DNA of 64,000 nucleotides, taken from NCBI GenBank assembly GCA_000437395.1, contig FR898192.1, positions 124,001 to 188,000 of the forward strand, read 5' to 3'. The position numbers and the translations under genes are program-made. Shown piece by piece: positions 52,970-61,259 of this stretch. Source of the stretch: Clostridium sp. CAG:288 (GTDB lineage: Bacteria > Bacillota_I > Bacilli_A > RFN20 > CAG-288). Position 1 is the first letter of the stretch; the number at the start of each line of letters is the position of its first letter. The notes beneath the pieces are model-generated. The model worked only from the letters and a program-made list of their open reading frames with translations, was not told the origin of the DNA and ran no database searches.

Positions 52970-53000
52970 ATTATAGCATCTATAGTTAGTTATGTCTAAC
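52970..53000 (-). promoter_or_regulatory. Promoter and dyad of the importer/nitrogenase-like operon
   Basis: On the minus strand TAGACA (52998-52993), a 17-base spacer ending in TGC, and TATAAT (52975-52970). The inverted repeat GTTAG-N6-CTAAC at 52985-53000 covers the -35 box, with further symmetry outside (CTATA/TTATAG). This is a candidate repressor site, perhaps for a metal-responsive regulator, though it does not match the Fur or PerR consensus. Confidence 0.6.
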
Positions 53001-53069
53001 TTTATAGTAAACTTCCTATTATTTTTACAATTAAAAGAAATAATAACTTGCAAATAGTAGCAAGAAACT

Positions 53070-53363
53070 TTAATGTTTTAAATCGTTATAAGTATCAAGA
53101 ACAATATTTTTTAATTCATCTTTTTCATCAATATTATCGACCAAAAACATTAATTTTGCTTTTTCATAAGGAGTTTCTTTTGACATATTGTATTTTTTAT
53201 TGCTTTCAACAATTTTAACGAGAAGTCTATTGTCGTATATTCCACCGAACAATACTTTTCTATAATACAATAAATATTCGCCCATCATTTTTTTACATGA
53301 AATATCATCTAGCAAATTTAATTGTTCCAAAACAAAGTCTTTATATTCTTTTGTCGTTGCCAT
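53070..53363 (-). CDS. TfoX N-terminal domain protein
   Basis: A 97-residue protein of the TfoX/Sxy N-terminal domain type: YKDFVLEQLNLLDDISCKKMMGEYLLYYRKVLFGGIYDNRLLVKI contains the family core (K-M-x-G-x-Y, with F-G-x-I). Stand-alone domains of this kind are common in Firmicutes and mostly uncharacterised; in gammaproteobacteria the longer TfoX activates competence genes. Start at 53363 is the better of two close options, with only a weak ribosome site. Confidence 0.75.
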   Translation of the reverse strand: MATTKEYKDFVLEQLNLLDDISCKKMMGEYLLYYRKVLFGGIYDNRLLVKIVESNKKYNMSKETPYEKAKLMFLVDNIDEKDELKNIVLDTYNDLKH

Positions 53364-53380
53364 TTTCACTTTATCTTTTA

Positions 53381-53950
53381 TTATTTTGTATCATCTATTA
53401 TATCTTTTATTTTCTTTGCAGGTATACCAGCTACTAAACAATTATCTGGTACATCTTTGGTAACTACTGCTCCTGCTGCAACTACGACGTTATTACCGAT
53501 TGTAACGCCAGGAAGTATTGTCACATTTCCTCCAATCCAAACATCGTTTCCAATATTTATAGGTTTTGCAAAAGCTAAATGATTTCTTCTTCCAAGAGGG
53601 GATAATGGGTGACCAACAGTTGTTATTAAAGTGTTAGGACCGATCATAACGTTATCTCCAATATAAACCTCTCTGATATCCAAAATTGTTAGATTATAGT
53701 TTCCAGTAAAATTATTACCGATATGTATCTTTTTTTCCATTATCACAGTTGAAAGTTTTTGCAATCCAAACTTTTTCTCCAACGCTTCCAAGCATTTTTT
53801 GAAGTTGAGAATACTGTGCAGTGTAATCTTTATCATCTATAGAATTGTATTTTTTACATTGCTCAATAGCATTTTCTTTTCTCAATTCTACTTTTTCATC
53901 ATCGTAGCAATATTCTAATCCTGCTTCTAATTCGGTCTTTTTTATTCTCC
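53381..53950 (-). pseudogene. Maltose/galactoside O-acetyltransferase-like gene, frameshifted
   Basis: The C-terminal frame (53381-53836) carries the left-handed beta-helix of hexapeptide acetyltransferases: IHIGNNFTGNYNLTILD, VMIGPNTLITTVGHP, IGNDVWIGGNVTILPGVTIG and AGIPAKKI. The N-terminal part (TELEAGLEYCYDDEKVELR, then AIEQCKKYNSIDD) lies in another frame; an extra A in the A7 run near 53740 breaks the join GKKIHIGNN. The expected start position reads ATA next to AGGAG, so no start codon is seen either. The gene is probably inactive, although both faults are in A runs and could be read errors. Confidence 0.75.
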
Positions 53951-53965
53951 TTAGTAAAAAAACAA

Positions 53966-53993
53966 TAAAAAAGTCTGATTTTATAATCAGACA
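53966..53993 (-). terminator. Terminator after tRNA-Leu(UAG)
   Basis: Minus-strand GTCTGATT pairs with AATCAGAC and is followed by TTTTTT, 17 bases after the tRNA. Confidence 0.85.
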
Positions 53994-54009
53994 AATCTAG
54001 CTATATTAA

Positions 54010-54094
54010 TGGTGCCCAGTACAGGGGTCGAACCTGCACGAGTTGCCTCATAGCGTTCTAAGCGCTACGTGTATACCAATTTCACCAACTGGGC
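54010..54094 (-). tRNA. tRNA-Leu (anticodon UAG)
   Basis: An 85-base class II tRNA with encoded CCA. The anticodon stem TAGCG/CGCTA encloses CTTAGAA, giving UAG for CUN codons. Long variable arm (TGAGGCAACTCG) and GGTTCGACCCC T-loop are present; the acceptor pairs GCCCAGT with ACTGGGC. Confidence 0.95.
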
Positions 54095-54111
54095 ATTTAA
54101 AATTCTTCATT

Positions 54112-54140
54112 ATTATATGAAATAGATTAAGTTAAATCAA
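54112..54140 (-). promoter_or_regulatory. Promoter of tRNA-Leu(UAG)
   Basis: Minus strand: TTGATT (54140-54135), a 17-base spacer, TATAAT (54117-54112), about 18 bases before the tRNA. Confidence 0.75.
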
Positions 54141-54170
54141 TCATAAAAACACATCATTTTATTTTTATAG

Positions 54171-54184
54171 ACAATAATTATTGT
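54171..54184. promoter_or_regulatory. Perfect palindrome upstream of the flotillin-like gene
   Basis: ACAATAATTATTGT is a perfect 14-base palindrome about 60 bases before the flotillin-like start codon, between it and the divergent tRNA. It may be an operator; the core resembles but does not match a PerR box. Confidence 0.35.
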
Positions 54185-54242
54185 ATGAGTTAATATATTT
54201 ATAATGTTATTAATATTAATAACTAGATTGGAGAAAAACATT

Positions 54243-55754
54243 ATGAATGTAGGTGCGATTGTCGGTATTAGTATCGCTGCTGTTGTCTTATTAGTTTTGA
54301 TCATTTTTGCTGCATCATACGTTAAGGCACCACCGGATACTGCAGTTATTATTACATGACCAAGAAAACAAAAAGTTCTTATTGGTAAAGCAGGTATTAG
54401 AGTTCCATTTATTCAAAGAATAGATAAGTTACCACTTAATCTTATTCAAGTAGATATTAAGACTCCAGATGCTGTTCCAACATGTGAGTTTATTAATATC
54501 TATGTTGATGGCGTTGCTAATATTAAAATCGGCAATACTCCTGAAGATATAGCTTTAGCTTCACAAATATTCTTACAAGAAAAACTTGGTGGTATTCAAG
54601 CGATTGCTAAAGAAGTTCTCGAAGGTAATATGCGTGAAATTATCGGTCAAATGAGACTTACTGAGCTTGTTCACAACCGTGATTTATTCGCTGAAAAAGT
54701 TAAAGAAAATGCTATGCAAGACATGGCTAGAATGGGTTTGCAAATTATTAACTTAACCATTCAAAACTTCTCAGATAAAGAAAACGTTATTCAAAACTTA
54801 GGTGTTGATAACATTACACAAATTCAAAAAGATGCTCAAATTGCTAGAGCAAATTCTGAAAGAGATGTTAAGATTGCTCAAGCTGCTGCTGCAGAAGCTG
54901 CAAACAAAGCAAATATTGATTCTCAAACAAAGATTATTCAACAAAATACTGATTATGCTTTGAAAAAAGCTGAATTAAAGAAACAATCAGATACAGCTCA
55001 AGCTAATGCAGACGCTGCTTATAAACTTGAGGAACAAAAGAGATTACAAGAAATTAACATTGCTCAAATTAACGCTGATATTGCTAAACGTGAAAGACAA
55101 GTTGAACTTGGAGAACGTGAAGTAGAACTTCAACAAAAGCAATTAGAAGCTGCTGTTAACAAAAAAGCAGATGCTGAAAAATATGCTGTTGAACAAAAAG
55201 CACAAGCCGAACTCTTCCAACGTCAAAGAGCAGCTGAAGCAGAATTATTTGAACTTCAAAAACAAGCTGAAGCACAAAAGATTCAAGCTGAAGCAGCTAA
55301 AATAGTTAAAGAAAGGGAAGCTGAAGCTAAGAAAATTGAAGCTGAAGCTGAACGCTTTGCTTCGGAACAAAAAGCTGCTGGTATTGAAGCAGTAGGTCAA
55401 GCTGAAGCTCAAGCTATTGAACAAAAAGCTGAGGCTATGAAAAAAATGGGCGAAGCTTCAGTTTTACAACTTATCCTTGATTCACACGTCTTGCCAGATA
55501 TTGTTAAGGCAAGTAGTGAACCTCTTGCTGCTGCATATAGTCAAATTGATAACATTACTATGTACGGTGATGGAAATACGACTAAACTTGCAAGTGAAAT
55601 TACTAATAACTCTTCACAAATTATTCAATCTGTCGAAAAGTCACTAGGTATTGACTTGAAGTCTGTTCTTGCAGGATATCTCGGCGGAAAACTATTATCA
55701 AAATCAAAAAAATCAGAAGATAAGAGTGAAGAAACACCAAAAGAAGAAAAATAA
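54243..55754 (+). pseudogene. floA-like: Flotillin-like SPFH protein with an in-frame TGA at codon 39
   Basis: GGAG precedes the ATG at 54243. The frame encodes an N-terminal membrane helix (residues 4-24), YVKAPPDTAVIIT, then TGA at 54357-54359, then PRKQKVLIGKAGIRVPF and IDKLPLNLIQVDIKT, the SPFH domain, a long Glu/Ala-rich coiled coil (about 200-420) and a charged C terminus: 503 codons in one frame. Related flotillins have glycine at the TGA position (GGA to TGA is one change). Flotillins scaffold membrane microdomains. As written the product is a 38-residue peptide unless translation restarts, for example near the internal ATG at 54630. Mutation, read error or stop readthrough are all possible. 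Confidence 0.85.
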
Positions 55755-55755
55755 A

Positions 55756-55784
55756 AAAAGCGTCGCATTGCTGCGGCGCTTTTA
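55756..55784 (+). terminator. Terminator after the flotillin-like gene
   Basis: AAGCGTCGC pairs with GCGGCGCTT across ATTGCT and is followed by TTT. Confidence 0.8.
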
Positions 55785-55796
55785 CTATGTTTAAAT

Positions 55797-56627
55797 TTAG
55801 CTAATATACTGTGAATTTTCTTTGCTAAGTAGTTTTTCACTAATAGAAATTGAATCTAATATTAATTTAACAAGTTTTTCTAAAGTTGAATTGCTCTTAA
55901 AGTCACTTTTACAAACATAGTTTACTCTATTATCTAAAAGCAATTGTTCGACGACATCTTTCTTTTGAGGTTGATATACGGCAATTGATTTGCCATTCTT
56001 TTCTTTAATTAAAGTCATACAAGGAATATCAGTAATTCCGTCACCAAGATAAATCATATTTCTAAATTCTACGTGTTTTTCGTTGACTTTTTGGTTGACT
56101 GTTTTATCATCTATTAAATTAGTAACGCCCTTACATATTCTAAATAAGTATTGGGTTTTAAGAGTATAGTTAACAATACACTTAGGATAATAAGCTATAC
56201 CATTTTGGTCATATAAAAATTCACAGCCATAAATTGCTTTGAATTCTTTTGCAATTGTGCTTCCTTCAATTATCTCTTTGTTGCCTGAAGAAATAATATA
56301 GTGTTCTAATTGAATACCTAAACTATCAGCGTATTGGTTTAAACGTTTAAACCAAGTTAAAACTCCTTCATAAAACTTAACGCTTTTTCCAAGACTATGT
56401 AAGTATTCTTGAGTAAGATCGATACCTTTTTCTTTACATTCTTTTATCATAGTATGAAGATAAGCTAATGTTGATTCTGTACCAGTCTTTTTGGCAAAGT
56501 CACCTGTTTCTTTCCAAAACTCAGCACTTGTCATACCTAAGTTTGGAATGAAAGAAAATGCTTGCATATCATCTGTTGCTAATGTCTTATCGAAGTCGTA
56601 AATAAGAGCTACTACTGTTTTTGTCAT
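55797..56627 (-). CDS. HAD-superfamily phosphatase
   Basis: A 276-residue haloacid dehalogenase-type hydrolase. Motif I IYDFDKTLATDD is at residues 8-20 (nucleophile Asp), motif II YIISSGNKEII near 115, and motif IV IYLGDGITDIPCM near 197, resembling phosphoserine-phosphatase-like members. A cap region of helices lies between motifs I and II. Substrate unknown. It converges on the flotillin-like gene with the terminator between. Confidence 0.82.
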   Translation of the reverse strand: MTKTVVALIYDFDKTLATDDMQAFSFIPNLGMTSAEFWKETGDFAKKTGTESTLAYLHTMIKECKEKGIDLTQEYLHSLGKSVKFYEGVLTWFKRLNQYADSLGIQLEHYIISSGNKEIIEGSTIAKEFKAIYGCEFLYDQNGIAYYPKCIVNYTLKTQYLFRICKGVTNLIDDKTVNQKVNEKHVEFRNMIYLGDGITDIPCMTLIKEKNGKSIAVYQPQKKDVVEQLLLDNRVNYVCKSDFKSNSTLEKLVKLILDSISISEKLLSKENSQYIS

Positions 56628-56781
56628 ATGTTCACCTCATATCTATTTAAATATATTTTTTAAAAAAAAGCAAATAATTGAATTTATTTACGCTATTTTA
56701 TGCTAAAAACAACTTTTTTATATTGTAATAGTATTAAAAAGCATTTTAATGTATAATTAAATTGTAAGGAGGCTATTTGTT

Positions 56782-57273
56782 ATGAACAATAAAAATGTCA
56801 ATCATGAAAAGACAAAAAAGAAGATTAAAATCATTGGTTTTATCCTTGTAGGATTAGGAGCTATCTTAACAATAATTGGTTTTATAGGCTTCTTTGCATC
56901 TATGGCTAATGGAGCATCAAGCATAGGATTATTTGCGTTCTCTTTTGTTGGATTGCCAATGCTAGCTATAGGAGCAATGTTATTACTCTTTGGATATAAA
57001 AGAGAACTTTATAACTATAACGTTGATGAAACATCCGCTGTGACAAATAAACATGTTCAAATGTTAAAACCATCATTAGATACAATAGCTGATTCATTTA
57101 ACGAAAATAAGGATGACTATGTCATTTGTAATTCATGTGGTGAAAAGAATAGTAAAAATGCAAAATTCTGCAAAAAATGTGGTGCAGTTATAAAAATGAA
57201 ATGCCCACATTGCGGTGAAGAAATAGATAGCGATTCCGAATTTTGCTCTCATTGTGGATCTAAAGTCAAATAA
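56782..57273 (+). CDS. Membrane protein with two C-terminal zinc ribbons
   Basis: A 163-residue protein: basic N terminus, two membrane helices (about 15-40 and 48-72), a linker, and two CxxC...CxxC zinc-ribbon units, ICNSCGEKNSKNAKFCKKCG and KCPHCGEEIDSDSEFCSHCG. The two ribbons are near-repeats of each other. Such double zinc-ribbon tails are common in Firmicutes membrane proteins of unknown function and probably mediate protein contacts. AAGGAGG precedes the start. Confidence 0.8.
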   Translation: MNNKNVNHEKTKKKIKIIGFILVGLGAILTIIGFIGFFASMANGASSIGLFAFSFVGLPMLAIGAMLLLFGYKRELYNYNVDETSAVTNKHVQMLKPSLDTIADSFNENKDDYVICNSCGEKNSKNAKFCKKCGAVIKMKCPHCGEEIDSDSEFCSHCGSKVK

Positions 57274-57275
57274 AT

Positions 57276-57327
57276 AAAAATAAGGCCATGACTGCTTATT
57301 TAATTAATAAGAATCATGGTCTTTTAC
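57276..57327. terminator. Terminator serving the zinc-ribbon gene and the tRNA-Arg pair
   Basis: AAGGCCATGA pairs with TCATGGTCTT, with an inner CTTATT/AATAAG stem. The minus strand continues with ATTTTTATTTA, so it is a good end for the convergent tRNA transcript too. Confidence 0.7.
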
Positions 57328-57341
57328 TTTGCAATAATTTT

Positions 57342-57418
57342 TGGAGTGCTCGATGAGAGTCGAACTCATGACCTTTGCCTTCGGAGGGCAACACTCTATC
57401 CACCTGAGCTACGAGCAC
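57342..57418 (-). tRNA. tRNA-Arg (anticodon CCG)
   Basis: A 77-base cloverleaf with encoded CCA. The acceptor pairs GTGCTCG with CGAGCAC; the anticodon stem TTGCC/GGCAA encloses CTCCGAA, giving CCG for the codon CGG. The discriminator base is T, which is unusual for Arg tRNAs. Confidence 0.93.
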
Positions 57419-57427
57419 AAAATAAAA

Positions 57428-57505
57428 TGGCGCTCCCAAAAGGATTTGAACCTTCGGCCTAACGCTTAGGAGGCGTTTGCTCTATCCAGGCTGAGCTATA
57501 GGAGC
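57428..57505 (-). tRNA. tRNA-Arg (anticodon CCU)
   Basis: A 78-base cloverleaf with encoded CCA and G discriminator. The acceptor pairs GCTCCTA with TGGGAGC; the anticodon stem AACGC/GCGTT encloses CTCCTAA, giving CCU for the codon AGG. It lies nine bases upstream of the Arg(CCG) gene in the same transcript. Confidence 0.94.
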
Positions 57506-57514
57506 ACAAAACTA

Positions 57515-57523
57515 ATTATAACA
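57515..57523 (-). promoter_or_regulatory. Extended -10 promoter element of the tRNA-Arg pair
   Basis: Minus strand TGTTATAAT, ten bases before the first tRNA; the -35 region is weak. Confidence 0.55.
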
Positions 57524-57613
57524 ATTTCATCTCAATTTTTATAGGAAAACAAATCTTATTTTCCATATATATAGTGATGGTAAAAAATAATTTTCTGTCA
57601 GAAAGGAATTGTT

Positions 57614-57691
57614 ATGAGTATTTTTAAATATATGTTTGTTTACAATTTTAAAAGAACAAGTATTAATCAAATTTGGTTAGAAAAATCTTAA
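57614..57691 (+). CDS. Possible 25-residue peptide
   Basis: An ATG eight bases after AGAAAGGA opens a 25-codon frame (MSIFKYMFVYNFKRTSINQI and five more residues) ending in TAA just before the convergent YcxB-like gene. The ribosome site is good but there is no other support. It could be a small membrane-active peptide, a relic of a longer gene, or chance. Confidence 0.25.
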   Translation: MSIFKYMFVYNFKRTSINQIWLEKS

Positions 57692-57700
57692 TTGTGAATA

Positions 57701-58189
57701 CTAATTGATATTTATATGTTTTTGGCTTAAAAATGTTTTAAATTCATCAAAAGAGCAATCTGTGAATCCATTTTTATCTATGATAATAGGATCGGCATTT
57801 GTTACTAGCACTAAATAATTACCTACATAATATGTCTTTGTTATTCTTGAATATGAAACAGCATGCGAATTATCTTCCATAGTTATTTTTATGAAATCTT
57901 TATCAAATATATATTCAACTACATAGACATCTTTATTACCTTTTTTACCCCAAGATAAGGCTTTACCAAAAAAGTATATGCTATAAATAACAACGGCAAT
58001 AACAATTATTATAGGTAAAATGATACCTAATATTTCATTTGTTGATCGATAGACACAAAATAAAACGACAGCAGCTATAATCGAAAAAATAGAATATGTA
58101 AGATATTTAGTTATTGATTGGCCACTTAATTGTATTTCCTTTTTAACAGTTAAGATAAATTCATCATTTAATTTTGTCTTATTTGTCAT
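57701..58189 (-). CDS. YcxB-like membrane protein
   Basis: A 162-residue protein with two membrane helices (about 30-50 and 53-75) and a C-terminal domain reading VEYIFDKDFIKITMEDNSHAVSYSRITKTYYVGNYLVLVTNADPIIIDKNGF, the pattern of the YcxB-like C-terminal domain. Function unknown in the family. It overlaps the ASCH-domain gene by 11 bases, so the two are cotranscribed. Confidence 0.7.
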   Translation of the reverse strand: MTNKTKLNDEFILTVKKEIQLSGQSITKYLTYSIFSIIAAVVLFCVYRSTNEILGIILPIIIVIAVVIYSIYFFGKALSWGKKGNKDVYVVEYIFDKDFIKITMEDNSHAVSYSRITKTYYVGNYLVLVTNADPIIIDKNGFTDCSFDEFKTFLSQKHININ

Positions 58190-58535
58190 AGCATTCTCCT
58201 ATTAATTTAATTTCTATAGCTAATGCGCCATATTTAGCAATTTGATCTTTTGAATAATATTGTTCCATATCTTTTGGGTCAGCTACTTCATTTTCTAAGT
58301 AACCTATAGAAGCCTTGGAGTGGTGTTTGTATAATTCATCAAATGAATTATACCTATAAAGATTTGTCACTAAAACTTTAAGCTTTAAAGAAGGGTCATC
58401 TCTATGAGTGAAAATTATATAATCATTTACTTTTAAGTTTTTTCTACGTTCGTCATCTAAGCGCATTTCGATATTCTTTTGCCTAGATTTTATCATTTTA
58501 TATGGTAAATTAGCTAAATTCATATAATATATCAT
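58179..58535 (-). CDS. ASCH domain protein
   Basis: A 118-residue protein with the ASCH fold: MNLANLPYKMIKSRQKNIEMRLDDERRKNLKVNDYIIF gives the family core (K-x-x-E-x-R and G/N-D-x-I-x-F), followed by LKVLVTNLYRYNSFDELYKH. ASCH domains are thought to bind RNA, and some are nucleoside or modified-cytidine amidohydrolases. ATG at 58535 follows TTGGAG; the longer frame begins at TTG in that site. Upstream partner of the YcxB-like gene. Confidence 0.8.
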   Translation of the reverse strand: MIYYMNLANLPYKMIKSRQKNIEMRLDDERRKNLKVNDYIIFTHRDDPSLKLKVLVTNLYRYNSFDELYKHHSKASIGYLENEVADPKDMEQYYSKDQIAKYGALAIEIKLIGECYDK

Positions 58536-58619
58536 TTTATTCTCCAATCAATTGATAGTTTACAACAACATTAAAAATAATAAAACAAGATTATTTTAAA
58601 AGTAATATGAAAGGATAAT

Positions 58620-60524
58620 ATGAAAAAATATAAAATAATAGCATTGACAATATTTGCTGCACAATTATGTGTTTCAACATATATGCCAAGCAAAATTAAT
58701 AATGAAAAAATAAAAAACTACAATAGTATTAATTTAAGAGATGAAAACAAAAATATATTTGATTACATGCCAGAAGTTACGATCAATAATGAAAGTCGTA
58801 AAGTAACTTTCTCTGATTTAAAACCATATGGCGAACCGATAGATTATTTTGAGTATGTTGCTAAAGTAAAAGGGATTGGTACGACATCTGAAGAAGGAAA
58901 AAATTGGTGTCGCGATAATCCTTATGATGTTGGTGATCCAGATGTTGATTATTATAACTGTCTACCATTTGAATTTGGCACAGAGAATAGCAACAAAATA
59001 TATGAAATACCAAAAGCAAATAACAAAATAATTGTTTTGCGTTTGATTAATTTTCCAATAACGCAAGCTGATTGTTTATATGGCTATATTGAAGATTACA
59101 ACAAGAGTTCTATGGATCAAGATTCTTATTTTGGTATGATAAATAATACAAATCAAAACTTAGATCAAATCGAAGATGACTCGTTAGAAAATAGATATCC
59201 TTTTTTTGATCAACTTCCATATGTTTATAGTCCTATCCCAAACTATTATGATAAAATCAACCCATTTATTGTTAACTTTATTGGAAAAATAGACTTTGAT
59301 TTTATTATGGGATCTGGTGATTTAGATATTGAAATTTCTACTCTTTTAGATGAAATAGATGAATTAGGAACTTTTAAAGTCCAACCATATATTGTTGATG
59401 GATATCAGTATGACAATATAATGCATGATGGAGATAAAAAAGATGTATATGTCAATATTGATGATAAGTTAACTCAAGATCAAATTATAGAACAAGTAAA
59501 AGCACAAGATGTTTTAGGAAAAGAATTAAAAATAATTGTAGAAAGTTCTACATATCAAAATAATAAAGTAGGTAATTATAGTATTATTTTAAAAGCTACC
59601 GATTCATATGGACTAGAATCAAAAATAGAATTAAAAGTACATGTAATTGATATTACAGCTCCAAAAATTGTTCAAAATAAAGATGTTAGAATACCATATG
59701 GTCAAAAAATAACAGAACAAGAATTGCTAGCATACTTTACCATAACGGATAATGTTGGGGTAATTTCAAATAAATTTATTTTACCAACAGGATTTGAGTT
59801 TGATAAAGCATTAAGCTATGGAAAATATAATTTGACACTTGAATCAAAAGACAGTAGTTCAAATACAAAAAGATTTTCGTTTGTAGTAGATGTTTATGAT
59901 GGTACTGCTCCTGTATTTAGTAGAAAAAATGGTCAAATCTCAGATCCAATTACTGTAGGATATTCTGAATCTTTAAATTACGATATTAATAATATTATTA
60001 ATTTATTTGAAGCTGTTGATGCCATAGATGGAAACTGTGATATTTATCTTAAATCTGGAAGATTAAAAATGATAATAGGCTCTCATGTCTTAGTTTTAGG
60101 TGCTAAAGATAAGGTTAATAACGAAAGTACATTAAGTATAGTTGTAACTGTTGTAAATGATATTCCTCCTATTTTTATTTTAAGCGATAAGATTATTCAA
60201 ACTTCACCTGCTAGACCATTAACAGTTGAACAAATTAAACAAGTCTTAGAAAATCATATTTTAAAGAACAATTTTGTAAAAAATATAGAATTTGATGCAT
60301 CTGAATATTTAAATAACACTGATGTTGAAGGCGAATATATAGTTAGCTATAGTTATTTAAATCAAAATAACGAAAAAGTTGAAGATACTTTTGAAATTAT
60401 TGTTAAAGGTGATAGCCAAGCAAAAAATACTAGAGTTTCAATTTGGACAAAAATTAGAATCTTTTTTGAAAAGTTATGGAACTGGATTTGTGGCCGAGGA
60501 TTTAAAGCAAACAGTGAATTATAA
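58620..60524 (+). CDS. Secreted protein with Ig-like (DUF5011-type) repeats
   Basis: A 634-residue exported protein. A signal peptide covers about residues 1-20. The N-terminal region (40-250) is unfamiliar and rich in Asp, Asn and Tyr. From about 255 there are three to four Ig-like bacterial repeats with the pattern VGNYSIILKATDSYGLESKI, then DITAPKIV, GKYNLTLESKDSSSNTKRF and VLGAKDKVNNES. The basic, aromatic end (WTKIRIFFEKLWNWICGRGF) might hold it at the membrane; there is no LPXTG motif. A surface adhesin or enzyme accessory role is likely but unproven. It ends three bases from the convergent pnuC. Confidence 0.7.
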   Translation: MKKYKIIALTIFAAQLCVSTYMPSKINNEKIKNYNSINLRDENKNIFDYMPEVTINNESRKVTFSDLKPYGEPIDYFEYVAKVKGIGTTSEEGKNWCRDNPYDVGDPDVDYYNCLPFEFGTENSNKIYEIPKANNKIIVLRLINFPITQADCLYGYIEDYNKSSMDQDSYFGMINNTNQNLDQIEDDSLENRYPFFDQLPYVYSPIPNYYDKINPFIVNFIGKIDFDFIMGSGDLDIEISTLLDEIDELGTFKVQPYIVDGYQYDNIMHDGDKKDVYVNIDDKLTQDQIIEQVKAQDVLGKELKIIVESSTYQNNKVGNYSIILKATDSYGLESKIELKVHVIDITAPKIVQNKDVRIPYGQKITEQELLAYFTITDNVGVISNKFILPTGFEFDKALSYGKYNLTLESKDSSSNTKRFSFVVDVYDGTAPVFSRKNGQISDPITVGYSESLNYDINNIINLFEAVDAIDGNCDIYLKSGRLKMIIGSHVLVLGAKDKVNNESTLSIVVTVVNDIPPIFILSDKIIQTSPARPLTVEQIKQVLENHILKNNFVKNIEFDASEYLNNTDVEGEYIVSYSYLNQNNEKVEDTFEIIVKGDSQAKNTRVSIWTKIRIFFEKLWNWICGRGFKANSEL

Positions 60525-60527
60525 ATT

Positions 60528-61235
60528 TTATTTGTTTAAAGCTTGATCTTTTTGCATCTTTTTCCAACAATAAAAACCATATAAATCGTTTATTAAAAAC
60601 ATTGTAAAACAAAAGATCATAGGTAAATATGATATGTTATCTATTGATGCAAGTGACCATAAAACAATTAATACAATATCGTTAAGCATATACGCTATAG
60701 CATAATATGGATTTCTTAGAAACATTAAAGCAGCTGCTAGGAAACTTGTCGCTATTGAAATAGTACTAAATATAATATTTGGAGTGTTAAAGTAACTAAG
60801 GACAAAGTAGAAAATTGTTGTAACAACAATAGTTGCAATTAATAAAAATAAAATTGATTTTCTTGTTAATTTTGCAACTTCTACTTGTCCTTTGTCTTTA
60901 TAAGGATGTTTTAACCATGAAATTATGGATACTATCGCTATTGGCAAAGTCATGCATAAATATGTAATCATTTCACCATAGTAATGAAATTGAAAAGAAA
61001 CTATTGCATATAAAATGCTAAAAACAACAGTTAATATTTGTCCAAGAATATGACCTTTAGCGACAAATATTAAACAAGTTACTCCAACTACAGGAGCAAG
61101 GATTGTGATTAGTTGATATTGACCACTAAGTAAATAAGAACTAATAACGACAACTAAAGAAATTATCCATAGTATAATTTCTTTTAAATTAAGAACTTTA
61201 AAAGTATTTTTCATAATAACCATATTATTTTGCAT
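60528..61235 (-). CDS. pnuC: Nicotinamide riboside transporter PnuC
   Basis: A 235-residue membrane protein with about seven helices. ISWLKHP near residue 115 and NDLYGFYCWKKMQK at the C terminus are PnuC signatures. PnuC lets nicotinamide riboside enter by facilitated diffusion for NAD synthesis. The start is uncertain: 61235, or 61214, neither with a strong ribosome site. It lies 24 bases downstream of a Cof-type phosphatase gene. Confidence 0.85.
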   Translation of the reverse strand: MQNNMVIMKNTFKVLNLKEIILWIISLVVVISSYLLSGQYQLITILAPVVGVTCLIFVAKGHILGQILTVVFSILYAIVSFQFHYYGEMITYLCMTLPIAIVSIISWLKHPYKDKGQVEVAKLTRKSILFLLIATIVVTTIFYFVLSYFNTPNIIFSTISIATSFLAAALMFLRNPYYAIAYMLNDIVLIVLWSLASIDNISYLPMIFCFTMFLINDLYGFYCWKKMQKDQALNK

Positions 61236-61259
61236 GCAAAAAGAATTTTATTCAAGCTT

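Noticed and set aside
52945..52970. A TTTCTCC/GGAGAAA hairpin that would hide the ribosome site of the importer operon
   Set aside because: Its upstream arm overlaps the -10 box and probable transcription start, so it would be mostly missing from the mRNA.
54357..54359. Genetic-code change making TGA a sense codon
   Set aside because: TGA ends several well-bounded genes here (for example ricA and the 1353-base lipoprotein gene), TGG is used for Trp throughout, and the interrupted site is Gly in relatives, so a genome-wide recoding does not fit.
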